This document shows, one piece after another, positions 1-10,862 of a DNA stretch of 64,000 bases; within the stretch, counting starts at the first letter, position 1, and every line of letters starts with the position of its first letter. The notes under the pieces were generated by a model. That model had not been told where the DNA came from and made no database searches. It saw only the letters and a list, made by a program, of their open reading frames with translations. The stretch is from Lasiosphaeria ovina (taxonomy: Eukaryota; Ascomycota; Sordariomycetes; Sordariales; Lasiosphaeriaceae). The position numbers and the translations under genes are program-made. The stretch lies in NCBI GenBank assembly GCA_033439765.1, contig JAULSN010000010.1, positions 186,001 through 250,000 of the forward strand. The letters are read 5' to 3'.

Positions 1-162
1 TTGACGTGCCGAGTTGAAAGCATGCCGAAGAACCTGTCACTACTCACCGTATTTCTCGGCCAGCTTCTTCAGCGACCACCAGGTATTGCTCGGGTCGACA
101 TCAAGGAGGTTGCCTACTAACGGGATACCGGGGGGCTGCGGGATTGATGTTGGGGTCGCCAT
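1..162 (-). CDS. CYP505-like cytochrome P450 (5' end only)
   Basis: Only the first coding exon (162..48) lies in the window; the gene continues past position 1. It encodes about 38 residues beginning MATPTSIPQPPGIPLVGN, then DVDPSNTWWSLKKLAEKYG. This proline-rich start followed by the TWWSLKKLAEKYG helix is what I know from the N-termini of fungal CYP505 (P450foxy type) enzymes, which are self-sufficient fatty-acid hydroxylases carrying a fused NADPH-P450 reductase. Exon 1 ends at a good donor (gtgagta, starting at 47 on the minus strand). The intron acceptor is outside the window, so neither the haem domain nor the reductase can be checked. The reading frame is open upstream of the ATG, but I chose the ATG at 162 because family similarity begins there. 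The CYP505 assignment rests on about 38 residues. Confidence 0.6.
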
Positions 163-362
163 GGCTGCCTGTAGATTGGAGAGAAGGATGGCGCCCGGTT
201 TCGCAGCTGTCGGGCAGCGCCAGGTTAAAAGCTCGGGGAGGGAGGGCAAGAAGAGGGTCAGGGAGCGCAGAACTAGCAAAGCGCGTGGCTGGCGTCGACG
301 AGACGGATCCCGGGTCCCCGCTGCTCGCCATTCCAATGGCGTCAGTGAGAGGGTGAGACATT

Positions 363-835
363 ATGCAGCGTGACTGGAAATCCCCAATCAGTGAGCGAGG
401 GGGTTCTGCGGTGCATGCATCGTGGGCCTCGCCTGTAGCCCTCCGTCAATCCATTCGTCGCCCGAGGTTGAGGGGTTCGAATTCGGTTACCAGAATTCGA
501 GACTTGCATGTCGTCGGCCCTGGAGCAGGCCCCAACGCGGATGATCGCCGTCTTTGAGCCAGTCGGGTCCCTGGAGCCCGGCTGATCTGCGCTAAATATG
601 CACGCTAATGGGACACCGTGGGGCCCTTTGGCAACCCTGGCCGGGCTCTAGCGGCGGGACGGGCGGCAGCGGGCCTTTTCCGAGGATCACAGGCCGCGAC
701 AGAAGGTTTCGAGGGAGTTGGGCGGTCTTCGGCATACCACTTCTAATACACGAGACGGAGACTACAGATCTAATCTCTGTTTACTGGTGAGACACGCGCG
801 TCCGGCAACAGCGCCCACCTGATAACCCGACTTCC
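363..835. other. intergenic, no gene seen
   Basis: Between the P450 start and the end of the four-helix membrane protein gene. It must carry the P450 promoter and the 3' untranslated region of its neighbour. No coding similarity was recognised. Confidence 0.4.
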
Positions 836-1675
836 CTAAATCCCTCCGAGGTCTTCAATTGCCACCGCGTCGACCGGCCCGTCCCCCTGGTCTCGTCTGT
901 GGACGGGAATATCCTCATGTCTGCCAGCCGGGTTGTCAAAAGGTAAACGGATAGCTCCGTAACTCTGCCGGTCTTTCTTGAGCTCGAAGACGGCAATTAT
1001 GCCCAGCAGAATCGTGGCTATCCTGCAATTGCGCGGAAAAAGACGATGGTCAGCACACACCTGGGCATCTTCCTCAGTCCGCACGGCTTGTTCTTACCAG
1101 GCGATTAAACCAGTCGTCACGGCGCTCTGTGTGACGATGCACATGTTCGTCTCGGGGGGCAGCATGGGGTTAAAGTAAGTCACTCCCTCACTGTAGCAGA
1201 GCGGCCAGGTCCTGCGCACCACGGAAATCGAGGCAAAGGCGCCGAGGCCCAAGGTGAAGACGACGACACTGGTCCAAGCGCTGCAGAGCTGCGTGAAGCT
1301 GTCGTGTCGCTTGTTCCGTGCCAACATGAGGATCGCGAGGCCGGTCGAGTAGAGCAGCTCCAGGGCGACGAGGACGCACTATATGGGCACGTTTGATACC
1401 AGTCAGTTTGCGGGAGAGCTGGCAGAGTCGGGGCAACATACTGACACGACAAACATGACCTCTCCCAGCGGGACCTGGTAATTCTCTAGCTGGTTGCCCG
1501 TGCATTGGTATCTGTAGCGCGACACGGCGCAGAAATGGTGGTTGCGCATCCATATCAGGTAGCATGCACCAAAGCACGAAATGGAGACGGTCGACAGCTG
1601 CGTCGCGCGGAGGAGCGAGACAAGCAATCCGGTGGTCGTCAGGCCTTGAGGCCATTTGATACCAGTCGTGCTCAT
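836..1675 (-). CDS. four-helix integral membrane protein (MARVEL-like)
   Basis: Three exons: 1675..1442, 1378..1098 and 1022..836. Donors are gtatgt and gtaaga, acceptors tag and cag, and phases agree, giving 233 aa. Four hydrophobic segments are visible: TTGLLVSLLRATQLSTVSI near residue 14, VMFVVSCVLVALELLYSTGL across the first splice junction, SVVVFTLGLGAFASISVV, and AVTTGLIAWIATILLGIIAVF across the second. A Cys-containing loop (RYRYQCTGN) follows helix 1. A charged, probably cytosolic tail of about 45 residues ends at DLGGI. Four helices with short loops and a polar tail resemble fungal MARVEL-domain proteins, but I see no decisive motif. The role is unknown. The continuous hydrophobic pattern over both splice junctions supports the model. 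Confidence 0.6.
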
Positions 1676-2820
1676 GGTTGGCGATTATGCGTTGGTATTT
1701 TGACGAGAGCAACAAGAATGCCGTCGACGGAGGATTAAAGAACAGAATAGGATTAAGTAGACAATTGCATCAAAATCCACGGGACTTTGACCGCTTTTAA
1801 AACGCGGCACCTCGTGTTTGTTGCCGAGTTCTCGTCTCAGCCGTTCAGTTGGTGGTGGCTGTGTCTGCCAAGTCCGAATTCCTGCGTCCAGCGAGGCAGA
1901 TTCCTTCTCCCCATTGATGTGAGCAGCTTCAGCCGCATCGTTGTCCATAAGCCATCTTGCAATTTGAACTAGCCGTAGAGCTAAGTCTTTGCATTCTACT
2001 AAGCCTGGTTCCGGCCAAAATTGTGAGTTTTGGAATTTATTCTCGCAACTGCGTAATTATTTCTTGGTAAATATTAACTTGAGATTGAGTTCATAATAAC
2101 CTCCTCGTCCACAACTCTTCGATCTTATCGAATCAAGATATATAGTATTAGGAATACTGACCATTTAAAAGGTCTATTTACTTGGCAGAGTGGTAACTAG
2201 TTTTACTTGGCCGTATCATGGAATATATTATTTAAGTATTAATTTTATCACTACGTTGTCAATTTGTTTGACACTTTGCACCAACAAGATAAAGTCCGTA
2301 AACACACAAAGGCATAGTAAACATGAAGGATATGTTGGATTGACGGACTCTATTAATCTAGAAGGCACATCAAGTTCAACAGCAATTATTCTTGTTCTTC
2401 TCGAGTTCACGTCAACAATATAGTCAAAGTCCGACAAGTAAGCTTCACCATCCAATTCACATTCTGTCACGTTTATAACCATTCACTATTTAATTATTAA
2501 TAAAGGGACTGACAAACACTCATCTAATTGCCTGTACTTGGGAATCTATCGAACCCATTCCGGTGCATTACTGCCTTGAAGGAGCCATGGGCAAAGGTTC
2601 AACAGGTGCTCAATAGCATTCCACAGGGTTTCACAAATAACGAGGCATATCGTCAACGCAGCTACTAGGTGACAGTTCCGGAGACAAAGTGAGGTTTTAT
2701 TAGACAACACATAACTATCTACGCATCACCGTGTACATGGCGAGAATTGTATCTGGTACTACGCACAGGCCGAACTATGGCGGTCGACATGAATTTTTCA
2801 CTTTGCTCTGATCAAAGTTA
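1676..2820. other. intergenic with AT-rich block
   Basis: No gene recognised. The part from about 1980 to 2530 is clearly richer in A+T and in TpA steps than the flanks, like repeat-induced-point-mutated or relic transposon DNA in filamentous ascomycetes. Short frames occur on both strands near 2190-2480, but I do not recognise their products. No terminal repeats were seen. Confidence 0.4.
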
Positions 2821-2839
2821 GACGACGCCTGATCTTATG

Positions 2840-4885
2840 GCCAGCGAGGCACCGAGGCTGGCCGGTTCGAGATCGAGAACGTCAAGATTTCCGAGCACAT
2901 GTTCCTGGTCGAGGGACAGGACGTCGAGGTCCTGCTCAACATCCGGGCATCCAATTCTGACAGCAACGAAGACTTGTTCCGCATCTCTTCGTACGAGGCC
3001 GGCCGGGGTCGGCTGCAGCAATGCTCAGGCAGCGTCAAGGAGGACGCAGTCCCGCAAGATCGCCGCAAGTCGCCGTCGGCGTTCCACCTGGACCCCAAGA
3101 CAGAGGCCATGTTGCGGGCGGTCACCGACGCCCACAACGACGCCTCGTCCGACTCGGCATCGCCCAACTCCAAGGTGACGTCGTCTGTAGCTTCGGACGC
3201 CGGCGCTGGCACAGCCACGCCGCAGACGCCCGACTGCGCAGGCCAGATGTGCGACAAGCTGGACCCTTCTAAGCTGCAGGCCGTGGCCGGCTCCAGACCG
3301 AGCATCTACAAGTACGTCGAGACTCTTGGCGTGGCATATCCCCACGCATTCCAGTCTCTGGTCGAGTTCACGGCCAACGAAACCGAGGTTGCCGCCCACT
3401 GCTGCGCGTGCAACACCGTGTCCGACATGCCACTTAAGCACGAGACGCCGTATAAAGTCCAGCCATCCGTCCTTGACACCATGCTCCAGCTGCCGCTCCT
3501 CAGCCTCGGAACCCGGGGCAAGGCAGGGGCCGACGTCACGTACCTCCCGTCAGCGATCAGGCACGTCACGGTCAGCTCGCGGTGGAAGAAGCGCATGAAC
3601 GAGAGCTTCTGCGCCCACTCAACCGTTGAGCCGCGGTCCGGCACCTTCATGGTCGATACATTCTCGTCGCCAGGCTCGGAAGCCGCCTCCATTTCCATGG
3701 CGGGATCGGAGCTCAAGGCAGTGCCCATCGCCGCTCCCGAGCCGGCAAAGCCGCGCGAGCGAGCTGAGCTTTCACTTCAAGTGGGAGCAGGTCAAGCAGC
3801 CCGAGACCAACGGCGAGGCCAACGGTAACACGCAGAAGGCCGCAGCCAATGTCGTGATTGTCACCGAGGCAGAGAAGGGCGAGAAATACCCGCTCATAGC
3901 TGCCCTGGTTCGTACGATCCAGGAGCACACCGGGTCCTCCCCTCGTGTGTCGTCGCTCCAGGCCACCAGCGACTGGTCCAGCTCCTTCATTGTCATGTCC
4001 GAGATCGAGCGCCCCATGCTCTCGTCCATCAAGGCACCTGGCGTCGAGCAGGTCAAGCAGCTGCTCACCAGTGCGCCGGGTGTAATGTGGGTGACGCGCG
4101 GAGCCACGCGGTTCCCCGCGATGCCCCAACGCCAACATGGCGCTGGGCCTGATCCGAGGAGTGTGCCAAGTCGCTTCCTCCGATCTGTGGTGTGATCCAC
4201 GCTGCCATGGTGTTGCGGGTGAGTCGACGCCAATGTTCCCACATGATAACTGCAGCAACGAACAAGACATAGGACGTTCTCCTCGAGAGCATGAAGCATG
4301 AAGACTACGAGCAGGTCATCCGCCCCAAGGTCAGCGACACGTGGAACGTCCACAACGCGCTGGAGAACAGCGGCGTCAAGCTCGACTACTTTGTCGTCCT
4401 GTCGTCGGCCGCGGGCATTCTTGGCAGCCGCGGGCAGGGTGCGTATGCCGCTGCCAACACGTTCCTCGACGCGTTCGTGCAGTACCGCGTGCGCAACGGG
4501 CTCCCAGGCACGTCGCTCGACGTGACGGCGGTGTTGGGCGCGGGCTAGCTGGCCGAGAACGAGACGCGCGGGGAAGATATCCTACGCGACTTTAGCAACG
4601 CGTTCCACGCGGCCAAGTCGGACGACGAGGCGGCGACCATTGCCGGCCAGGGCATTCTGCAGAAGCTGTCCGAGGTGCTCACCATTTTGATACAGGATCT
4701 CGACGTCGAGCGCAACATCACGTCGTACGGCCTCGACTCGGTGACGGCCGTCGAGCTGCGCAACTGGATCGCCAAGGAGCTCCGCGCGCGAACTTGCAGA
4801 TCTTGGAGCTGTTGTCGAGCGGGACCGTCAACGACCTCGCAGCCTCATTATGCAGAAGACGCGGGCTGGATGAGGGAGAAGATTG
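2840..4885 (+). pseudogene. highly reducing polyketide synthase relic (DH-KR-ACP fragments)
   Basis: The 3' portion of a type I iterative PKS, broken in several places. Frame 1 (about 2840-3770) carries dehydratase sequence, including VQPSVLDTMLQLPLLSLG and YLPSAIRHVTVSS. The frame shifts near 3770 (FHFKWEQVKQPE onward) and again near 4120 (NANMALGLIRG). Ketoreductase sequence resumes at GVIHAAMVLR (about 4189-4218), passes an intron with normal signals (4219..4272, gtgagt/tag), then DVLLESMKHEDYEQVIRPKV and the catalytic YAAAN. An in-frame TAG lies at 4546 where a Trp is expected. The acyl carrier domain keeps its phosphopantetheine serine (SYGLDSVTAVELRNW) but shifts frame near 4790 and 4840. 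KS, AT, the DH N-terminus and the KR nucleotide-binding half are absent. It can no longer make a synthase. Confidence 0.85.
4219..4272 (+). other. fossil intron in the PKS relic
   Basis: The boundaries gtgagt...tag join VLR to DVLLESM of the ketoreductase in one frame. The splice signals remain intact although the host gene is broken. Confidence 0.65.
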
Positions 4886-4891
4886 ATGGTG

Positions 4892-5915
4892 TTGATGACA
4901 GATGAATTTGGATTTTGTATGAGTATTGGTTTGAAGCCCAGGGGGCAGGTTATTGCAAGCAACGTTCTCTAATTGAATTGCTGTTGGATCAGCCGGAGCA
5001 TGCGGCAGGATTTTCTTGCTTTGTATACCTTCCTTGCCTTGTTTGCTTTGTACTTTTCGTAATGGCAAGTCCTGAATTCTTACTGCGAAATATATGCTTT
5101 CTGTCCATGCATCCCGTCCAGATTGTGTGCATTTTGAAGCGGGTCAAAGTCATTGAACAGCTCTAGAGAAAGCGACCAATCACTGCCGTTGCTTCCGGAA
5201 GTCAGCCACAGTCAGGTTACTTTGCATCTGTTGTGCAAAGCTGCGGCACAGCAATGGCTCCCGAACAGCAACAATCCGAACATCTCTTGGTGTTGCGGGG
5301 TGGAAGACGGAAATGCGGCGGGGGCGTTTCTTGGCGATGAAATCGAAGCCACGCCGCTGACGCTTGGCCTTCCAGGGCACAGCCAAGCCACGCCACAGGG
5401 ACCATGCCCCTGGAAATTCGGGTACCGTCGCCGTCGATTGTCCCCTTTTCGATACCGCTGGTCAGGACACTCGGTGGAATCCAGATATTTCGCCCGCTCG
5501 GAGCAACCCAATCCCGCTCTGGCCTGACTACGTTAATTCTGCAGATCCCACGCTGCTCGCCAATTCAATTGCTGCAATGTTTGCCCGGGGTTCCGGTTGT
5601 CTGGCTCGGCTGAAACCAGAAACGTCCCTTCCAGCCGCCAACCTCCCGTCGCTAGTCCCGACGGGATTCGCTTAGCAATGCGACTGCAAGTCAAGCAGGG
5701 TCTCACTAGAGCCCCGTGGCCGATCCGCAGAATTCCTCCAGCAGTCCATTGTGGCCCCTGGGTTACTCACGCAACACATCCGGCCCGGCCGCTCCCACAT
5801 CTCAGCCACGCCGACGCACCTCGCTCGCAGCGTCCGAACCGAATCGCGCCCCAGCTGCAGCCGTGGAACCGCGCCTCGTTGAACGCGAAGCCCAGCCCAC
5901 GGGCACGTTGCGATC
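4892..5915. other. intergenic, no gene seen
   Basis: Lies between the PKS relic and the methyltransferase gene. It contains several short frames with no recognisable product. The right side must hold the methyltransferase promoter. Confidence 0.35.
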
Positions 5916-7180
5916 ATGACCGAGGCGGGGCTCAGCGGGCCGGCCCTCACCTCTTCAAACCTCCGGGTTCTGGAAGAATCCGCCGACACCACTACCAGGC
6001 AGTCTCCACCGCCGCTTCCGGACCAGTCCACCGTGGCTTCAGGGGAGCAAGGCAGCCACTTCTCCGCCGGACTTAGTGTAGCCACTCGCCTAATCTGCCA
6101 TTCTCGGTGGCCCCAACCCGCTAACGCATCCTCAGATAGACGACGATGACGGCGGCGACTCGGCCTTGGGTGATGTTGACGGGCGGTGAGTCTCGAGGCG
6201 AAATAATGGAATGCCGGCCACCGCTGACCGCACCCCAGCCAATCCACCCAGTCCGTGAGAGCCAGCATCTACGAGTACATCGAGGAGCACGGCAGGACCT
6301 TCCACCGCTACAAGCAGGGCAAGTATTGGCTCCCCAACGACGAGCTCGAGCAGGAGCGCCTCGACCTGCAGCATGCCATTTTCACCATGCGTCTCGATGA
6401 CCGCCTCGGCCTCGCCCCTATTGAGAGCCCGCAGTCCGTTCTCGACGTGGGCACCGGCACTGGCATCTGGGCCATCGACTGCGCGATCAAGCATCCCTCC
6501 GCCAACGTGGTCGGCACAGACCTCAGTCCCATCCAGCCCGAGTACGTGCCGCCCAACTGCCGCTTTGAAATTGACGATGCCGAGGACGAGTGGGTCTTCT
6601 CGGAGACGTTCGACTACATCCACATGCGCATGATGTTCCACTGCTTTAAGGATCACCAGGGCGTCATCCGCTCCGCCCTCAGCCACCTGCGCCCCGGCGG
6701 CTACGTCGAGTTTCAAGACTGGAGCTGCGTGTTGCAGTCAAGCGACGAGAGCATCCGCGGCACGCCGCTCGAGAGGTGGTCGCGCCTGTTTGTGGAGGCC
6801 GGCGGCCGCCTCGGCCGCGACATGCTCGCGCCCAAGAAGTTCAAGCAGTGGCTGCTCGACGCGGGCTACGTGGACGTGACCGAGACGAAGCTCGCCGTGC
6901 CTGGAAACCCCTGGCCTAAGGGCAGGGAGAACAAGCGCATGGGATACTTGCAGATGACCAACTTCCTCGACGGACTCCACGGCTCCACCATGACGCTGTT
7001 CACAAAGGGGCTCGGCTGGCCGCCTGAAGAGGTCGAGCTGTTTCTTATCGACATGAGAAATGCTATCAAAAACCCGAGCATACATTTTTACTGGACCACG
7101 TAGGTTGCCAGCTTTCCACCGGTCAGGCTCATGCTAATAGGTACAGATATGTTGTCTATGGCCGTAAGCCACCACTCTAG
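5916..7180 (+). CDS. LaeA-like class I SAM-dependent methyltransferase
   Basis: Four exons: 5916..6077, 6136..6185, 6239..7099 and 7147..7180, giving 368 aa. The acidic stretch IDDDDGGDSALGD is followed by IYEYIEEHGRTFHRYKQGKY and PNDELEQERLDLQH. SAM-binding motif I is VLDVGTGTGIW (about residues 138-148), then VVGTDLSPIQPEYVPPN and LRPGGYVEFQDW. This is the layout of the fungal LaeA/TAM-like methyltransferase family, whose members include regulators of secondary metabolism and small-molecule methyltransferases. The last intron matters: without it the protein stops at HFYWTT, while splicing adds YVVYGRKPPL, the usual family C-terminus. Exon 1 is the least certain part because its donor gtagcc is weak. 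The gene lies just downstream of the PKS relic and could be a survivor of that cluster (inference). Confidence 0.8.
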
Positions 7181-7507
7181 CCATCTTGGCTGTGCTCTGT
7201 TGAGTTCCGAGGTCAATTTTGAATTTGTCCTTGCGTTTTGTCTGTCTTTTCTTATTTTTGTCGATAGGTGGCATTGTTCAGCGAAGAATTGTAGCGATGG
7301 AGTTGGGGTTTTGACGAGATTTTGCAATCTCGATTCAAAAAACGCAGCCGGGCTGTCTCTGGTTGGATAATTAATAGGGTAATTAACAGGTTGGAAACGT
7401 GTTCAGTCTAAAATCCGCGGGATTTGCGAATCTGAATTCGCTTCGAATGCGTGTCTTTGCCCCCATCCGCCAACAGCACACAAATTTCAGATAAGCCACG
7501 ACAACTC
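7181..7507. other. convergent 3' intergenic region
   Basis: Lies between the ends of the methyltransferase (plus strand) and Kelch (minus strand) genes. No gene seen. Confidence 0.4.
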
Positions 7508-8241
7508 TCAGCTTCCAGGCGTAAACGCGTCAAACACATCTGTTCCCCCCTCGCCCTGTACAAGCGCTCCGCCAGGGATATACACCTCCCCGCGCAAGCC
7601 CACCGCCGACGTGCCATGTCTCGGCAGCCTCATAGGCGGAAGAACTCTCCAGCTGTTGGTGACAGTATCATAGACCTCCGTGTTGTTGAACACGCCCTGG
7701 CTATCCGGCGCAGTGTTGCCCTCGCCACCAAAGGTGTAGATCTTGTCCCCATGGCCCCAGGATCCCCCCCCCCCCCCCCCCCCGCCAGGTACACGGTGCC
7801 GTTGTGCACAGCCATCGCCGCGGCGCCACGGGGCTGCGCAGCCGCAGGCAGCTGCGCGAGCGTCTTCCAGGTCCCGTAGGTGCTGCGGGGGTCGAACACC
7901 CAAGCGTCGTTCGATGGCGGCCAGAAGCGGATGCCCAGCAGCCCGCCGAAGACGTAGGCTTTGCCGCCGTGGGCCACGGCGTTAGCATGGTTGAGCGGCA
8001 CGGGCAGCGGCGGGCCCTGCGACCACGAGTCGCTCGTGAAGCTGTACAGCAGCACCTGACTCGTCGTCATGTTGGGCCCCAATTCCCCGCCGATCGTGGC
8101 TAGCTCTGTCGGCCCGAGCACCAGCGTCGTGTGTTCCTGGCGGGTCCCCGGAAGTCGGGCAAGGTCAGACCATGTTTGGGCGAGTATCGCGCGCGCAGCA
8201 ATTGTTAGTGCTATGAAGAGACAGCCCGCCCGAGTATTCAT
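7508..8241 (-). pseudogene. secreted Kelch-repeat protein, frameshifted at a G20 run
   Basis: The N-terminus MNTRAGCLFIALTIAARAILAQ looks like a signal peptide. Kelch blades follow: LPGTRQEHTTLVL, HANAVAHGGKAYVFGG, and RGAAAMAVHNGTVYLAGG. At 7764-7783 the plus strand has 20 consecutive C (poly-Gly on the coding strand). The initial frame then runs into non-Kelch sequence and stops at 7630. The +1 frame continues good Kelch sequence: DKIYTFGGEGN, EVYDTVTNSWRVLPPMRLP, HGTSAVGLRGEVYIPGG, stopping at 7508. About 245 residues in total is short for this fungal family (usually above 300), and the central blades appear to be missing exactly at the run. It could be a true deletion plus frameshift, an unstable tract, or an assembly collapse. 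No catalytic function is inferred. Confidence 0.7.
7764..7783. repeat. homopolymer run of 20 C
   Basis: Twenty consecutive C on the plus strand inside the Kelch gene. A change of one base restores or breaks the reading frame. Confidence 0.95.
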
Positions 8242-10862
8242 TGTAAGCAGAAAGGCAATTTATCTAGACAAGCCGAGAAGCTGTTGTTCGCAGGTCGAGG
8301 TCGGCATGCCTGGAGCTTGGCACCGTCGCATTATATATCTTGTTGTGTCACCGCCATGTAGCTCTACTGGTCTGATAACACAAGCCTCTTCCGCGCCTGC
8401 GACGCAGGTTTTATCCGACCTGGCCAACTATTTCCTGCAAAAGTCCGATCCGGGACATTCCATGCCACATTCAGATCAACACATTGCCCATTGCTGGTGA
8501 GCGACTGGCTTCCGGCACCGGATTGACAGCCAGGGGGGTCGTTGGGTCTTTAGAAAACGACCATGTTAGCTTGGACTCCACCAAGTGTCGGCCGCAACTC
8601 TGCTGTGGGGAAATAATTGTTAACAAGCAAGCCACCCACCCATCATTGAAGCCTTCGAGAAACACGCCAGCTTGTGCCGTAGCGACCAACGCGGCGATAC
8701 CGAGCCACTGAAAATGTTGTGAGCACACGGTGCCAGAGAGGAACGGGTAGAAGGCGGCGCGTGGGGGGGTAGAAGTACCTTCAGAACCTACATTTGATTT
8801 CGGCGATGTTGTCTTGTGTCTGTTGGAAGGTTGGCTAGTTCTCAATGTCTCTACAAAGTTGCTGGCTTTTACGTGGTTATCAGAGGTGGGAATGGCCTTC
8901 ATTATAGACAGTTGTCAACACGCTGGGCGGCTAGGTACAGCCGGAAGCCCCAAGGCCCCGAGAGCCCGAGTCAGTCGCGTGCCATGTCGATGGAGATGCT
9001 GATCAGGGCAGCTAGACTCTACACGGGGCATCAGGGAGTCACTAATTGGGGCTAAGGAGGATGTGGTCTGGCCACCGAGTACCACACATAAATCCCTCTT
9101 GAGCGTCAGCCAACGATGGTTCCAATGCGTCAACTACTTTTCGTGGTGGTCATCGAGGTGGCCATTTGAGTGTGGGCCGTGCAACTGGCATCCTCTTCAG
9201 GAAGTGCATTGGTGATTTAGGCATTCGTCCAATTAGCAACAGACCTTTGGAAGTTAATATGCAGTGAGATCCGTGCGGGTTTTCGAGGCTTTTGCAGACA
9301 ACAACTTGAGGCCTGTCTCGATATGATACGGAATTGAAGTTCGGGGCAACAGGCCACTGAGTCATACTCTAGGTAAACATGATCTTGCCGATATTCCAAT
9401 GTATCCAACCAAGTTCAAAGCGATAATAAAATTTTGGGGATTACGTACTACTTCCCCTGCTCTCCGGGAATAAACGGCGATCTGCCACAAGGATCTAGAA
9501 TAGGAAACTATGGCAAGAAGGATGTAGGCACCTGGATTGTCTGAGGACATTTCTTCTTCATGGTCTGATTTCTCCCTGATACCACATACTGGGATTTAGG
9601 AAAACATTTCAAATAATGCCAGCTGTTTCCTGCTGGTATTAGTGGGCCCGCACAGATTTGGCCTGGGGAATAAGAGAGAGGGGAACCCCTCTTCCGAATT
9701 TGCATAGTATTTGGAAGCATATCGACTCAAAGGCAATTGTAAGTGTTGGGGTGGGTACGTCGATGTTTCCGTGTCAATAACCGGATGAGTATTAGTCAAA
9801 CGACTCGTATCATCCAACATGACCGCATCCGCATAACAAGCAGAAATACTAGATATGTCGTTAAGATTGTAGCAAAGTAGCCCGAGTAGCACTTTGTAAC
9901 AGTGAGCCGTTACACCAGAAGGCGCAAAACAGATACCTATTGCCTTGCACTCTGGGCAACAGCAGCGATATGCTCGCAACCCCCACAACACTCTGCCTCC
10001 AACATGGAACACTAGCTGGTGAGGTGAATTGGTGTGAAATCTCTATCGGCTTACCTGCCTGGAATACTATATATACCATTTAACGCCACATTCGGTAGCA
10101 CACGTAGAAAGCTTCAATCTGTATAGAAAAAGAAGGCTAGGTTGACGATACTCGAGGCTTGGCGGCGCCCACAGCTGGGCCGCAAGCTACGCCACCAAAG
10201 CTTCGTGCACGGGCCATGCTTGGGTCCGAGATGCACGCAGAGAGGCCCAAGCGACCTGGAACCCGCTCCGTCCACTAGCGCTCCACGCTCAGCGAACTGG
10301 AACTCTGGAGGCTTGGGCTGCTGGACGGGAAAGCCGTCACCAGACGTGACGACGCATTTCGTGAAAGGTGCGAAACCGCAATTCAGCTGGCTAGGCGTGG
10401 ATAGGTATTCATTGCGCGGTAGTCCGCAGCCATATCCTCCGTTGGCCACTAGAGGACGCTGAATACGCAGACTCCCGACAGCAGCGGCTCAGCCCCACCA
10501 GCTGACGACTTCCAGGTTATTTCCAGCACCCACGCGCCTTCCGCACTTGCCCGTTCCCCGGTCCTCCGAGCCCAGCTCACGGAAGCCAGTTGGGCAAGAA
10601 GGTTGAAATTCAATGCAGTCGGCACGGGCACACGCATGATTCCGAGTCCACCGCACCGTCGCGTTTAAGTCTTCAGCCGATCTGTCGGCGTGCGAAGGTT
10701 TGCACTTTGCATGCCGAACTCCACCGGTCTGCTGCCCGACCTTGGCAACCTAAACACGACCACGCCCAACTCGGAAGACGCCCGACGCCAGGAACTTGTT
10801 CAAAATCCGAGTGCGGCGGCATCTCTGCCACTTCTCCGCGGATACAACTCTGCACCGTGACC
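8242..10862. other. 2.6 kb without a recognised gene
   Basis: Minus-strand frames occur near 8471-8902 and 9362-10012, with short hydrophobic stretches (for example PGAYILLAIVSYS near 9530). None could be joined into a recognisable protein. Base composition from 9150 to 10100 is more AT-rich than in neighbouring genes. It may hold decayed coding sequence. Confidence 0.35.

Noticed and set aside
465..500. tRNA-like B-box (ggggttcgaattc)
   Set aside because: The flanking bases do not form a T-arm stem and no A-box lies at the right distance.
8471..8902. 143-codon minus-strand frame
   Set aside because: Not recognised; only a short hydrophobic stretch, and no splice partner that gives a sensible protein.
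9362..10012. Minus-strand frames with PGAYILLAIVSYS, resembling an RTA1-type segment
   Set aside because: The resemblance covers only a few residues and no other family block is present nearby.
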